From Gammaproteobacteria bacterium (GTDB lineage: Bacteria > Pseudomonadota > Gammaproteobacteria > Methylococcales > UBA2780), in contig QNFJ01000049.1 of the NCBI GenBank assembly GCA_003646305.1, positions 1 to 11,702 on the forward strand: a stretch of 11,702 bases of DNA, read 5' to 3'. Below are positions 6,005-11,702 of the stretch, in pieces. The notes beneath the pieces were generated by a model. That model was given only the letters and a program-made list of their open reading frames with translations, ran no database searches and had not been told where the DNA came from. The position numbers and the translations under genes were made by a program. Position 1 is the first letter of the stretch, and each line of letters begins with the position of its first letter.

Positions 6005-8236
6005 TCAAGAATCTTCACTACCACGGCACCACTGAGTCACTTGGTTAATAGAGGAGGTATAGCCTAGTTCAGCGATTTGTTTCAAACGATCATATTCGAG
6101 TGTTCCAACCGATTCAACAGATAATAATAAATATAAACTAGCTAGGTTTTGCTCATCTGTGCGCATGCTTTTATTAACAGCGGCTAGTGTTATGGAGCGG
6201 GAAATGATATCGAAAATACTGGGAATATACGCTTTGCGGCGAAAAGGATTAAGGTGTGCCAGTAGCAATTTTAGCCCTGAACCAGACATGAAGTGACTTT
6301 CATTGCTTGCCAAATCGATTTTAGGTGAAATATCTACGGCGATAATTTTACCTCCCGAATAGAGGTCATTCATAACGTCAATCGGTAGGTTATTAAGTAC
6401 GCCTCCATCAACCAACAAATCTCCAGACTTAATAACTGGAGGCATCATTGCCGGTAAGCTCATGCTGCTACGAAGAGCCTCTGCGAGCGACCCTCTATAA
6501 TGGATAACTTGTTCGGCACGGGTAAGATTTGTCGATACACAGAAAAAAGGAATCCATAAATCTTCAATCTGCTTATTACCAAGAGCCATCTCAAGGTTCT
6601 TCTCAATTTTTCTTCCTTTGATCAAGGAGATAACTGGCAGCGTAAAATCAAAAAAGTTGCGAAAGTACTGTGCACATAGATTAAAAATCTTGTCAGAATT
6701 ATATTGTAATGCAACGGCGGCACCAATGACTGCTCCGATGCTAGTTCCTCCAACGGCATCAATAGCAACGCCATTAACTTCGAGCGCACGCAACACGCCA
6801 ATATGAGCATAGCCACGAGCTCCACCACCACCTAGTACGAGTGAGTTTGCGTGTCCACTAAGAATTCTAGCCAGCCGCGCATAATCTTCCGTTTGCCCTA
6901 TACGAACATGGTAAAACCTTAAAATGCTACGCTCATCTAACCAGCGTTTTGTATTTGTTATCTCTGTTGTACCCGAAGGATGAACCAGAATGAGGCTCTG
7001 CTTTAGGTGACTAGAAAAATCCCAGAGTGCGTTGACTCTCTTTTCTTGTTCGCTTTGCTTAAAGTCAGAATCAAAATCTGCGACTAATAATAAATGATCG
7101 GACTGTCTAATCGCTCTTTCAGTCCAGTTAGACCAAGGACCATCGGCTATAAGAATGATATTCTCATAGATGGTTTCTTTTTTATGAAGCCATTGCGAAA
7201 CTGCTGAGTTACCAATGCCTATGCTGGTCTCGTTGGAAATACCCTCTCGCCCTAGCTCTTTATCGATATCTTCTGCAGTAAAACACGCTGTCGAGCCTGT
7301 AAACTTCATTGTTTCAAATAATGAAGGGATAAATTCACGCATATTAAAATTTTGGTGAATAGGCATAACAGCATAGGTTGACCCTCGATGATACTGTGGT
7401 GCTTTATTGCTAATTCTGTTTCGTAATCTTATCGCGACGAGACGTGCCACTTGCAATGTAATTTGAGGATGGGTGCTGGTTAATTTATCGAACCCGGCAC
7501 TTGAAAGTCTAGCCAGAACAGTATCGCGTGCTGCGGACAATGTAGATTGGCGGCCTGAACGAGTAAGCAAAGCAACTTCACCAACTGTTTCCCCGGCAGT
7601 CATTTCAGTGATGAGTTTCTGCCGGCCATTTCCTTCATCGGTGATCGCCCGCATTCTGCCCGATAAAACTAAATAGATAGAATCTCCGCTGTCCCCTTGT
7701 CGATAAAGAACTTCACCACTATTTAAACTTCGCCATTCAATTCCTTTGAGTAACTCTTTAAAGCCAGGTGGATCATTAAAATTAAACAATTTGCTCATGT
7801 AGACTGCAAATTGCCCTCTATAATTCAGGTTGAGAAGCGTTTTATTAAAATGAAACTGAGCCTCTGGAGATTGCTTTATTAGTGGCTTTAGGGTTTTATT
7901 TGGGATAGAAATGAGAATGACTAGCTCGGCAGCAATTAAGGAAATACTGCCTTTGGTGCTCAGTTGGGTCATAAAGAAACCAACCAAAGAACCTTCACCA
8001 TACTCATCTAAATACTGCTCTCCAGCAGTATGATTATTTAAAACAAAACAGAGCTTTCCAGAGGCGACTACAAAAAAATCACCTTGATTTTCATAGTCGA
8101 ACTTAATTTTCTCACCTGCTTGAAGCGTTAACAGGCAACTATCTTGGGCAATTTTCTCAATAATTGTCGGCTTAAGCTGCCTAAGTTCTGGTGAATTTCG
8201 TAGCACCTCATATCGATCTTTTATGCTTATTTCCAT
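6005..8236 (-). CDS. NTE-type patatin-like phospholipase with two cyclic-nucleotide-binding-type domains
   Basis: Large protein of 743 residues, a bacterial relative of neuropathy target esterase that hydrolyses phospholipids or lysophospholipids. Two cyclic-nucleotide-binding-type domains come first, about 15-125 and 150-270. The second is better preserved, with GEVLYRQGDSGDSIYLVLSG near 174-193 and GEVALLTRSGRQSTLSA near 219-235. A Rossmann-like linker (about 285-460) follows, as usual in this family. The patatin domain (about 465-640) has the oxyanion loop GGGGARG at 469-475, the nucleophile Ser499 in GTSIG, and Asp610 in DGG, so the catalytic dyad is intact. No signal peptide is seen; attachment to the inner membrane face is likely by family analogy. 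The ribosome site is weak (AAGAAAA). Confidence 0.92.
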   Translation of the reverse strand: MEISIKDRYEVLRNSPELRQLKPTIIEKIAQDSCLLTLQAGEKIKFDYENQGDFFVVASGKLCFVLNNHTAGEQYLDEYGEGSLVGFFMTQLSTKGSISLIAAELVILISIPNKTLKPLIKQSPEAQFHFNKTLLNLNYRGQFAVYMSKLFNFNDPPGFKELLKGIEWRSLNSGEVLYRQGDSGDSIYLVLSGRMRAITDEGNGRQKLITEMTAGETVGEVALLTRSGRQSTLSAARDTVLARLSSAGFDKLTSTHPQITLQVARLVAIRLRNRISNKAPQYHRGSTYAVMPIHQNFNMREFIPSLFETMKFTGSTACFTAEDIDKELGREGISNETSIGIGNSAVSQWLHKKETIYENIILIADGPWSNWTERAIRQSDHLLLVADFDSDFKQSEQEKRVNALWDFSSHLKQSLILVHPSGTTEITNTKRWLDERSILRFYHVRIGQTEDYARLARILSGHANSLVLGGGGARGYAHIGVLRALEVNGVAIDAVGGTSIGAVIGAAVALQYNSDKIFNLCAQYFRNFFDFTLPVISLIKGRKIEKNLEMALGNKQIEDLWIPFFCVSTNLTRAEQVIHYRGSLAEALRSSMSLPAMMPPVIKSGDLLVDGGVLNNLPIDVMNDLYSGGKIIAVDISPKIDLASNESHFMSGSGLKLLLAHLNPFRRKAYIPSIFDIISRSITLAAVNKSMRTDEQNLASLYLLLSVESVGTLEYDRLKQIAELGYTSSINQVTQWCRGSEDS

Positions 8237-8282
8237 TATTTTTCTTGTTTAAATCTCTAATTGATAACAGTGGGGTTCAGAC

Positions 8283-8296
8283 ATTGCAGAGGCAAT
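8283..8296. promoter_or_regulatory. Candidate operator ATTGC-AGAG-GCAAT before the patatin gene
   Basis: A perfect 5+4+5 inverted repeat, 46 bp upstream of the patatin gene start. It could be a regulator site or a small hairpin in the leader. No -35/-10 pair with good spacing is seen next to it. Confidence 0.25.
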
Positions 8297-8312
8297 CACT
8301 TTCTTGGATTCG

Positions 8313-8348
8313 TTACCACCAGCACCGCCAAGAACAGAGCGGTGGTAA
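8313..8348. repeat. Inverted repeat TTACCACC/GGTGGTAA between membrane-protein and patatin genes
   Basis: Perfect 8 bp arms (8313-8320 and 8341-8348) enclose 20 bases. A competing stem, CACCGC with GCGGTG, overlaps the outer arms, so two alternative hairpins are possible. It sits downstream of the minus-strand methyltransferase/DUF6632 unit, where a terminator would be expected, but there is no T-run after it on the minus strand. It may reduce readthrough or stabilise the transcript end. Confidence 0.4.
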
Positions 8349-8372
8349 TGCGCTTCGTTAGCTGTTTTTTTG

Positions 8373-8756
8373 CTATGGCTGTGCCTTTTTAGGCATGAGA
8401 TACCAGAGGACTAATGCCACCAGAAATAAAGCTGGAATATCACCTAATAAATGAGCTTTCTCTGTGTCATCCATGATAGCTTGAACGAGCATGATTCCAG
8501 CATGGACAATACTCGACCAGATCGTAAACCATATAAGACTTGCATTGGCCAAAGGGTCTTTTGCAGACAGAACTAAAAATAGTCCCAGCGTAGCGTAAAG
8601 CCCCATCATCATTTGCTCATATTCGGATTGTCGTGGCGTCCACCCCCAACCCGCAGGCCAGATCCACATCATCATTGCTGGCACACCCACTATAAAAATA
8701 ACGCCAAATAGGTAAAGTGCAATTTTCAAATACTTGATTTTTTCATCTTGTTTCAT
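8373..8756 (-). CDS. DUF6632-like small membrane protein
   Basis: Protein of 127 residues with four predicted membrane helices (about 10-31, 49-65, 72-93 and 106-121). Between helices 1 and 2 is a conserved-looking loop, WGWTPRQSEYEQMMMG, and helix 3 contains ANASLIWFTIWSSIVHAGIM. The order and wording match the uncharacterised DUF6632 family as I remember it; function is unknown. It begins 38 bp after the stop of the methyltransferase gene on the same strand, so the two are probably one operon. A weak AGAGAA precedes the ATG. The link to the methyltransferase suggests a membrane accessory role, but this is inference only. Confidence 0.75.
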   Translation of the reverse strand: MKQDEKIKYLKIALYLFGVIFIVGVPAMMMWIWPAGWGWTPRQSEYEQMMMGLYATLGLFLVLSAKDPLANASLIWFTIWSSIVHAGIMLVQAIMDDTEKAHLLGDIPALFLVALVLWYLMPKKAQP

Positions 8757-8794
8757 GAGATTTATTCTCTTGTGGGTGTATTGATACTACTTTT

Positions 8795-9517
8795 CTAATA
8801 GATCTTCGGAATAATTTTTGATGTGCGCTTTTGGTAATGACTATACGATTCACCAACGGCCTTCACCAGCGCCTGTTCCTCAAAATGGATGCCGATAAAA
8901 ATATAAAGGCTCATTCCGATTGAGAAGACTAAATGACCCACCGTCATAACCGGTACCAGCCAGAAAGAGATCAGGAGGCCAAGCATCATTGGATGCCTGA
9001 TCCAGCTATAAATCCATCGTTCTGTAAAACGAACATCTGTGTAGGTTTTTTCTACAAAATGCAGCCAGCTATGGCGCAGACCAAACAGGTCAAAATGGTC
9101 GGTTAAAAATGTTGAGATCAATGTAATTGTCCAACCTAAAGCGAACAGCCCCCAAACGACCACCTGTAATGCACCCTCTTCAATTCGCCAAATCTCCCCA
9201 CTCATCGGTTGCCAAAGCACCATGACAACGGCCAGCGTAATGGTTGAGACAAGAACATATGTACTTCTTTCAAGGTGGTGAGGTATAACTGTTTCGATCG
9301 CTTTTTTATACCAATCTCTTGCCATCACACTATGTTGAACACCCCAAAGAAGTAGCAACATGATATTTATGACCAATGCTAATGTTCCGCCCCCCTCTGT
9401 GGTGATTGAAAGATGGATGGGAACATAAAAGCCCCCCACAAATGCAATCAAATAAAGAAATACCGCAAAAAACAGCAGATAACTCATAACGCCGTACAAC
9501 ATCACAACAGCTCTCAT
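8795..9517 (-). CDS. mddA: MddA-type methanethiol S-methyltransferase (NnrU/isoprenylcysteine methyltransferase-like membrane protein)
   Basis: Integral membrane protein of 240 residues with about six hydrophobic segments (8-30, 44-64, 87-103, 117-140, 176-192, 190-212). The C-terminal SAM-dependent methyltransferase-like core contains YSWIRHPMMLGLLISFW (about 170-186), MTVGHLVFSIGMSLYIFIGI, and HFEEQAL (211-217) followed by a Y..Y pair. These strings and the WGVQHSVMAR segment (about 58-67) match MddA, which methylates methanethiol with SAM to give dimethyl sulfide, better than plain NnrU. AGGAGAAAG gives a strong ribosome site. The gene leads a unit with the DUF6632-like gene and diverges from the GlxA-type regulator. 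The precise substrate needs enzymology; related proteins methylate other thiols. Confidence 0.8.
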   Translation of the reverse strand: MRAVVMLYGVMSYLLFFAVFLYLIAFVGGFYVPIHLSITTEGGGTLALVINIMLLLLWGVQHSVMARDWYKKAIETVIPHHLERSTYVLVSTITLAVVMVLWQPMSGEIWRIEEGALQVVVWGLFALGWTITLISTFLTDHFDLFGLRHSWLHFVEKTYTDVRFTERWIYSWIRHPMMLGLLISFWLVPVMTVGHLVFSIGMSLYIFIGIHFEEQALVKAVGESYSHYQKRTSKIIPKIY

Positions 9518-9614
9518 TACTTTCTCCTGAACCTTTCATTTTAATAAGTGGGAAATCGTCTGCTCATCTAGCATCATAAAAGTACACATCCTTGTGCTGA
9601 GGGGGTACTACTCC

Positions 9615-9625
9615 TTTACGGTAAA
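9615..9625. promoter_or_regulatory. Candidate operator TTTAC-G-GTAAA between mddA and the GlxA-type regulator
   Basis: A perfect 5+1+5 inverted repeat in the divergent intergenic region, about 98 bp before the mddA start and 106 bp before the regulator start. Position midway between two divergent genes suits a shared control site. The regulator itself is an AraC-type protein, which usually prefers asymmetric sites. Confidence 0.3.
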
Positions 9626-9730
9626 AAGGCTCCGTCAGACTGTAGTGGCCAGATTAAGAACAGGTGGACTTTATTATGGTTTGCGAATTGAAGTATAGTA
9701 AGGTCTAAATATGACAAAACCGTGCTATTT

Positions 9731-10741
9731 ATGCCAAATATAACTATTACTATCCTCGCGCTTGAGGAGACGATGGTTTATACCCTAGCGGGTCCCTACG
9801 ACATTTTCTCCACAACAACACTTTATAGTCAGCAATTGATGCCCGAAAAACCCGATTTTTCAGCTCAAACATCCATTGTTGGAATGAAAAAAGGGCCTCT
9901 GGCCTGTTACAACGGATTGACAATTGAATGCCAAAAAGCATTTTCTGAGGTTACAGAGACAGACCTGATTTTAATTCCATCCATTAACTTTATAGATGAG
10001 CCTTTCTTAACAAAGTATCCGGAGTTAAAAGATTGGCTGACAGATCATTATAAAAAGGGAACGACAATGGCTAGTATCTGTGGCGGTTCCTTTTTGCTGG
10101 CAGAAACGGGGCTATTGGATGAAAAAATAGCGACAACACATTGGGCGTTTGCAGATGCAATGCAGACTCAATTCCCTAATGTGACGGTGCAAAGCGATAT
10201 GATTATTACAGAGCAAGATAATATTATTTGTGCGGGCGGCGCTACTTCTTGGCAAGATTTGGTGATGTATTTGATCGAGAAACATTCAACTTCAGAGACA
10301 TCAACCTATATTGAGCAGCTGTTTTTACTAAACTCACATCAACACGGCCAACGCCCCTATAAGCAGCTGAAAAGCACAATATCGCATGATGATTTAACGA
10401 TTAGAAAAGCACAGATTTGGATCAAAAATCATTTGAATCAGTCTGATTTACTCTCAACGACGATCAATGAATCAGGCTTAGCGGAGAGAACGTTTAAACG
10501 CCGATTTAAACAGGCGACAGAACAGTCACCTAATGAGTACATTCAAAATTTAAGAATTGATACCGCCAAGAATTTGTTACTGACTTCATTATCCCCCGTA
10601 CAAGAGATATCAGAACAGGTCGGCCTAATGGATGGAAGCTATTTTCGGCGTCTGTTTAAACGTAAAACTGGCATGACAGCACACGATTTTAGAAGAAGTT
10701 TTGCGAGTATAAATAATGTTAAAAAGGTCATGAAGAAATGA
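9731..10741 (+). CDS. GlxA-family transcriptional regulator (DJ-1/PfpI domain plus AraC HTH)
   Basis: Cytoplasmic regulator of 336 residues. The N-terminal DJ-1/PfpI domain (about 3-185) has the elbow sequence ASICGGSFLLAETGLL, with Cys117 in the place of the glutamine-amidotransferase nucleophile, followed by ATTHWAFADAM and the late CAGGATSWQDL, all typical of GlxA proteins. The C-terminal HTH_18 domain carries two helix-turn-helix units, near 238-263 (LAERTFKRRFKQATEQSP) and 290-314 (ISEQVGLMDGSYFRRLFKR). Such proteins respond to small metabolites (carnitine, betaine, nitriles, arginine in known cases). I chose ATG 9731; a GTG at 9722 is in frame. No clear ribosome site is seen. It diverges from mddA across about 213 bp, so mddA is its most likely target. 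Confidence 0.9.
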   Translation: MPNITITILALEETMVYTLAGPYDIFSTTTLYSQQLMPEKPDFSAQTSIVGMKKGPLACYNGLTIECQKAFSEVTETDLILIPSINFIDEPFLTKYPELKDWLTDHYKKGTTMASICGGSFLLAETGLLDEKIATTHWAFADAMQTQFPNVTVQSDMIITEQDNIICAGGATSWQDLVMYLIEKHSTSETSTYIEQLFLLNSHQHGQRPYKQLKSTISHDDLTIRKAQIWIKNHLNQSDLLSTTINESGLAERTFKRRFKQATEQSPNEYIQNLRIDTAKNLLLTSLSPVQEISEQVGLMDGSYFRRLFKRKTGMTAHDFRRSFASINNVKKVMKK

Positions 10742-10794
10742 AGATTTAAGAGAAAAATATTGATGTGTGTATTTTGGATATTTTATTTTAAATA

Positions 10795-11065
10795 GGTTCT
10801 TCGACGTTTCATGTGGATTTCAATATTGATCCGGCGGAGCTGGAAATCAGGTAAATCATGGTCATAAAGGTATCGCTATTTCGATAACCACGCGCTCGTG
10901 ATCGGGTTGCCTGAAACAGCCCATTCAAGCCTTCAAGTCGTGCGTTGGTGTATGTAGAAGTCCAGCGATGGACCACTCGCTTAGCATGCCTAGCCAAGGT
11001 TCCTAGAGCTTTTCGAATGGGTTCCAATAGCGCACTCTCACCAGCCAGTTCGTGAGCATAGTTAA
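10795..11065 (-). mobile_element. ISL3-family insertion sequence remnant
   Basis: The right-hand end of an ISL3-type element, orientation minus. Its outer end is probably at 10795, where GGTTCTTCGACGTTTCATGT begins, 14 bp beyond the transposase stop, as is usual for ISL3 ends starting GG. The AT-rich bases just outside (TTTAAATA, 10787-10794) could be one copy of the 8 bp target duplication. At 11065 it is interrupted by an IS5-family element; the rest of ISL3, if it exists, lies beyond the window. Confidence 0.7.
10809..11065 (-). pseudogene. ISL3-family transposase, C-terminal fragment
   Basis: About 85 codons of the end of an ISL3-family DDE transposase, with the diagnostic region NARLEGLNGLFQATRSRARG and the following RNSDTFMTMIYLI. 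The Glu of the DDE triad should be the one in LEGLN. The reading frame continues through 11065 into non-homologous IS5 sequence up to a chance ATG at 11108, so an annotation starting there would be chimeric. The catalytic aspartates are missing here, so this fragment alone is inactive. Confidence 0.82.
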
Positions 11066-11081
11066 GGAACCTCTGAAAAAA
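11062..11081. repeat. IS5 target duplication TTAA and terminal inverted repeat
   Basis: TTAA at 11062-11065 fits the YTAR target preference of the IS5 subgroup. It is followed by GGAACCTCTGAAAAAA, which has the look of an IS5-type terminal repeat. The position coincides with the point where ISL3 transposase homology stops. The partner end lies beyond the window, so the boundary is not proven. Confidence 0.6.
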
Positions 11082-11123
11082 ACATCGATATAGCCTGACA
11101 TTTCTCAACTTCTCCTGTATTTA

Positions 11124-11192
11124 CCCATTTTGGGCTATTTTCATAGATTGTTTCGCTGAAAAGCCCTCTTTGGGCTGTTTTCAGACGGATTG
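11124..11192. repeat. Tandem imperfect repeat with paired hairpins in the IS5 tail
   Basis: Two units 40 bp apart share CCC-NNTTT-GGGCT-N-TTTTCA: one at 11124-11150, the other at 11164-11192. Each can fold by pairing CCC with GGG. The arrangement looks like a duplicated terminator just downstream of the transposase. Confidence 0.55.
11162..11176 (-). terminator. Probable intrinsic terminator of the IS5 transposase gene
   Basis: On the minus strand AGCCC-AAAGA-GGGCT forms a 5 bp GC-rich stem, extendable by flanking A:T pairs, followed by TTTC. It lies 20 bp after the transposase stop. Confidence 0.55.
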
Positions 11193-11195
11193 ACC

Positions 11196-11702
11196 CTAAG
11201 TTATCAACAGTTCTCGCCTTGCTTTGTAAAGGTTTGCCAGTGCCATGAGTGAGAAGAGTTGGGCGCCATTCTTATGGATGTCTCGATAACCTGTTTTACG
11301 ATACCCAAACTGGCATTTGATGATTCGAAAAGCATCTTCAACTTTGGCTCGCACTGAGGCATGTTTTTTATTGCGTTTATTCTGGCTGGCTGAGGGCTTC
11401 TTCTTGGGTTTGGCCTTTTCAAGTACGGCCCAGTAAACCCCGGCAGCTCTTGCCGCCCGTTTAAACTTCTCATTCACATAGCCTTTGTCTCCAAACACGG
11501 CCTGGTCATCTTCTCGAATTAAGCTGCTCATCACTTTGGCATCGTGGACTTTGGCTGTACTCACCCCAACGGTGTGAATGAGGCCACTTTGGGCATCAAC
11601 ACTGATATGTGCCTTCATACCGAAAGACCAAGTGTTGCCTTTCTTGGTTGAGCTCATTTCAGGATCGCGTTTGTTGTCTTTATTTTTGGTCGAGGATGGG
11701 GC
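11196..11702 (-). CDS. IS5-family transposase, 5' end outside the window
   Basis: 168 residues are present of a DDE transposase that normally has over 300. The frame is open to the window edge: upstream of the internal ATG at 11657 it reads APSSTKNKDNKRDPEMSSTK, a standard IS5 internal sequence that follows the first catalytic Asp. The second Asp is in VFGDKGYVNEKF and the Glu in VRAKVEDAFRIIKCQFGYRK. The true start is therefore beyond 11702, and a gene starting at 11657 would be an artefact. The C-terminus (MALANLYKARREL) is intact, so the part seen shows no damage. It cuts and pastes its own element with TTAA-like targets. Confidence 0.9.
   Translation of the reverse strand, partial: APSSTKNKDNKRDPEMSSTKKGNTWSFGMKAHISVDAQSGLIHTVGVSTAKVHDAKVMSSLIREDDQAVFGDKGYVNEKFKRAARAAGVYWAVLEKAKPKKKPSASQNKRNKKHASVRAKVEDAFRIIKCQFGYRKTGYRDIHKNGAQLFSLMALANLYKARRELLIT

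Larger units (their letters stand above)
11066..11702 (-). mobile_element. IS5-family insertion sequence, partial at the window edge
   Basis: Runs from the proposed terminal repeat at 11066 off the right end. It contains the 3' part of the transposase and a 130 bp noncoding tail with two tandem hairpins. It is inserted in, and therefore younger than, the ISL3 element. Confidence 0.75.

Noticed and set aside
6005..8236. Patatin gene as a CBASS-type anti-phage effector (CapV-like)
   Set aside because: The domain order (two cNMP-type domains, Rossmann-like linker, patatin) is the ordinary bacterial NTE form, and no nucleotidyltransferase or other defence gene is adjacent.
8299..8376. Short minus-strand frame AKKQLTKRITTALFLAVLVV, resembling the start of a small membrane protein
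   Set aside because: It begins at ATA, not a normal start codon, and stops after about 26 codons. It could be a relic but the support is too thin.
10754..10784. AAAATAT/ATATTTT inverted repeat after the GlxA-type gene as a terminator
   Set aside because: The arms contain only A and T and the loop is 17 bases, so the stem would be unstable.
10809..11108. A 99-residue gene starting at 11108
   Set aside because: Its first 14 or so codons lie in the IS5 end; the real sequence is an interrupted ISL3 transposase fragment.

Overview
This is an 11.7 kb stretch of gammaproteobacterial chromosome. The base composition is moderate to AT-rich, and the gene set is an accessory-type collection of redox, sulfur and stress genes ending in an insertion-sequence junction. 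Protein style and the sulfur genes suggest a marine or aquatic gammaproteobacterium, but I cannot name a genus from sequence alone. No tRNA, rRNA, CRISPR array or phage structural gene is visible.

Left region (1-2467): a beta-class glutathione S-transferase (minus) diverges from an AraC-family regulator (plus), which is followed by a YdhR-type small monooxygenase. Next comes a decayed 3' fragment of an acuI/yhdh-type acrylyl-CoA reductase, missing its 5' part and carrying one frameshift.

Central region (2468-6004): a gene-free gap of about 330 bp, an exported YbhB/YbcL (PEBP) protein, then convergently a soxC-soxD pair (Tat-exported molybdopterin sulfite/sulfane dehydrogenase plus its cytochrome c) and an ABM-family monooxygenase. 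An imperfect 51-52 bp direct repeat lies on each side of this block (2463-2513 and 5929-5980). This is the least explained structure in the window.

Right region (6005-10741): a 743-residue NTE/patatin lipase with two cyclic-nucleotide-binding-type domains, then a two-gene minus-strand unit made of an MddA-type methanethiol S-methyltransferase and a DUF6632-like membrane protein. A GlxA-type regulator (DJ-1/PfpI domain fused to AraC HTH) diverges from that unit. The window ends in nested insertion sequences: an IS5-family element, running off the right edge, is inserted in the transposase gene of an ISL3-family remnant.

Several genes concern methylated or reduced sulfur (MddA making dimethyl sulfide, SoxCD-like oxidation, the acuI relic from acrylate/DMSP metabolism). 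Others concern electrophile and quinone handling (GST, two small ABM-fold monooxygenases). A shared pathway is an inference; the genes are split among several transcription units, and nothing seen here proves a new defence or mobile system.
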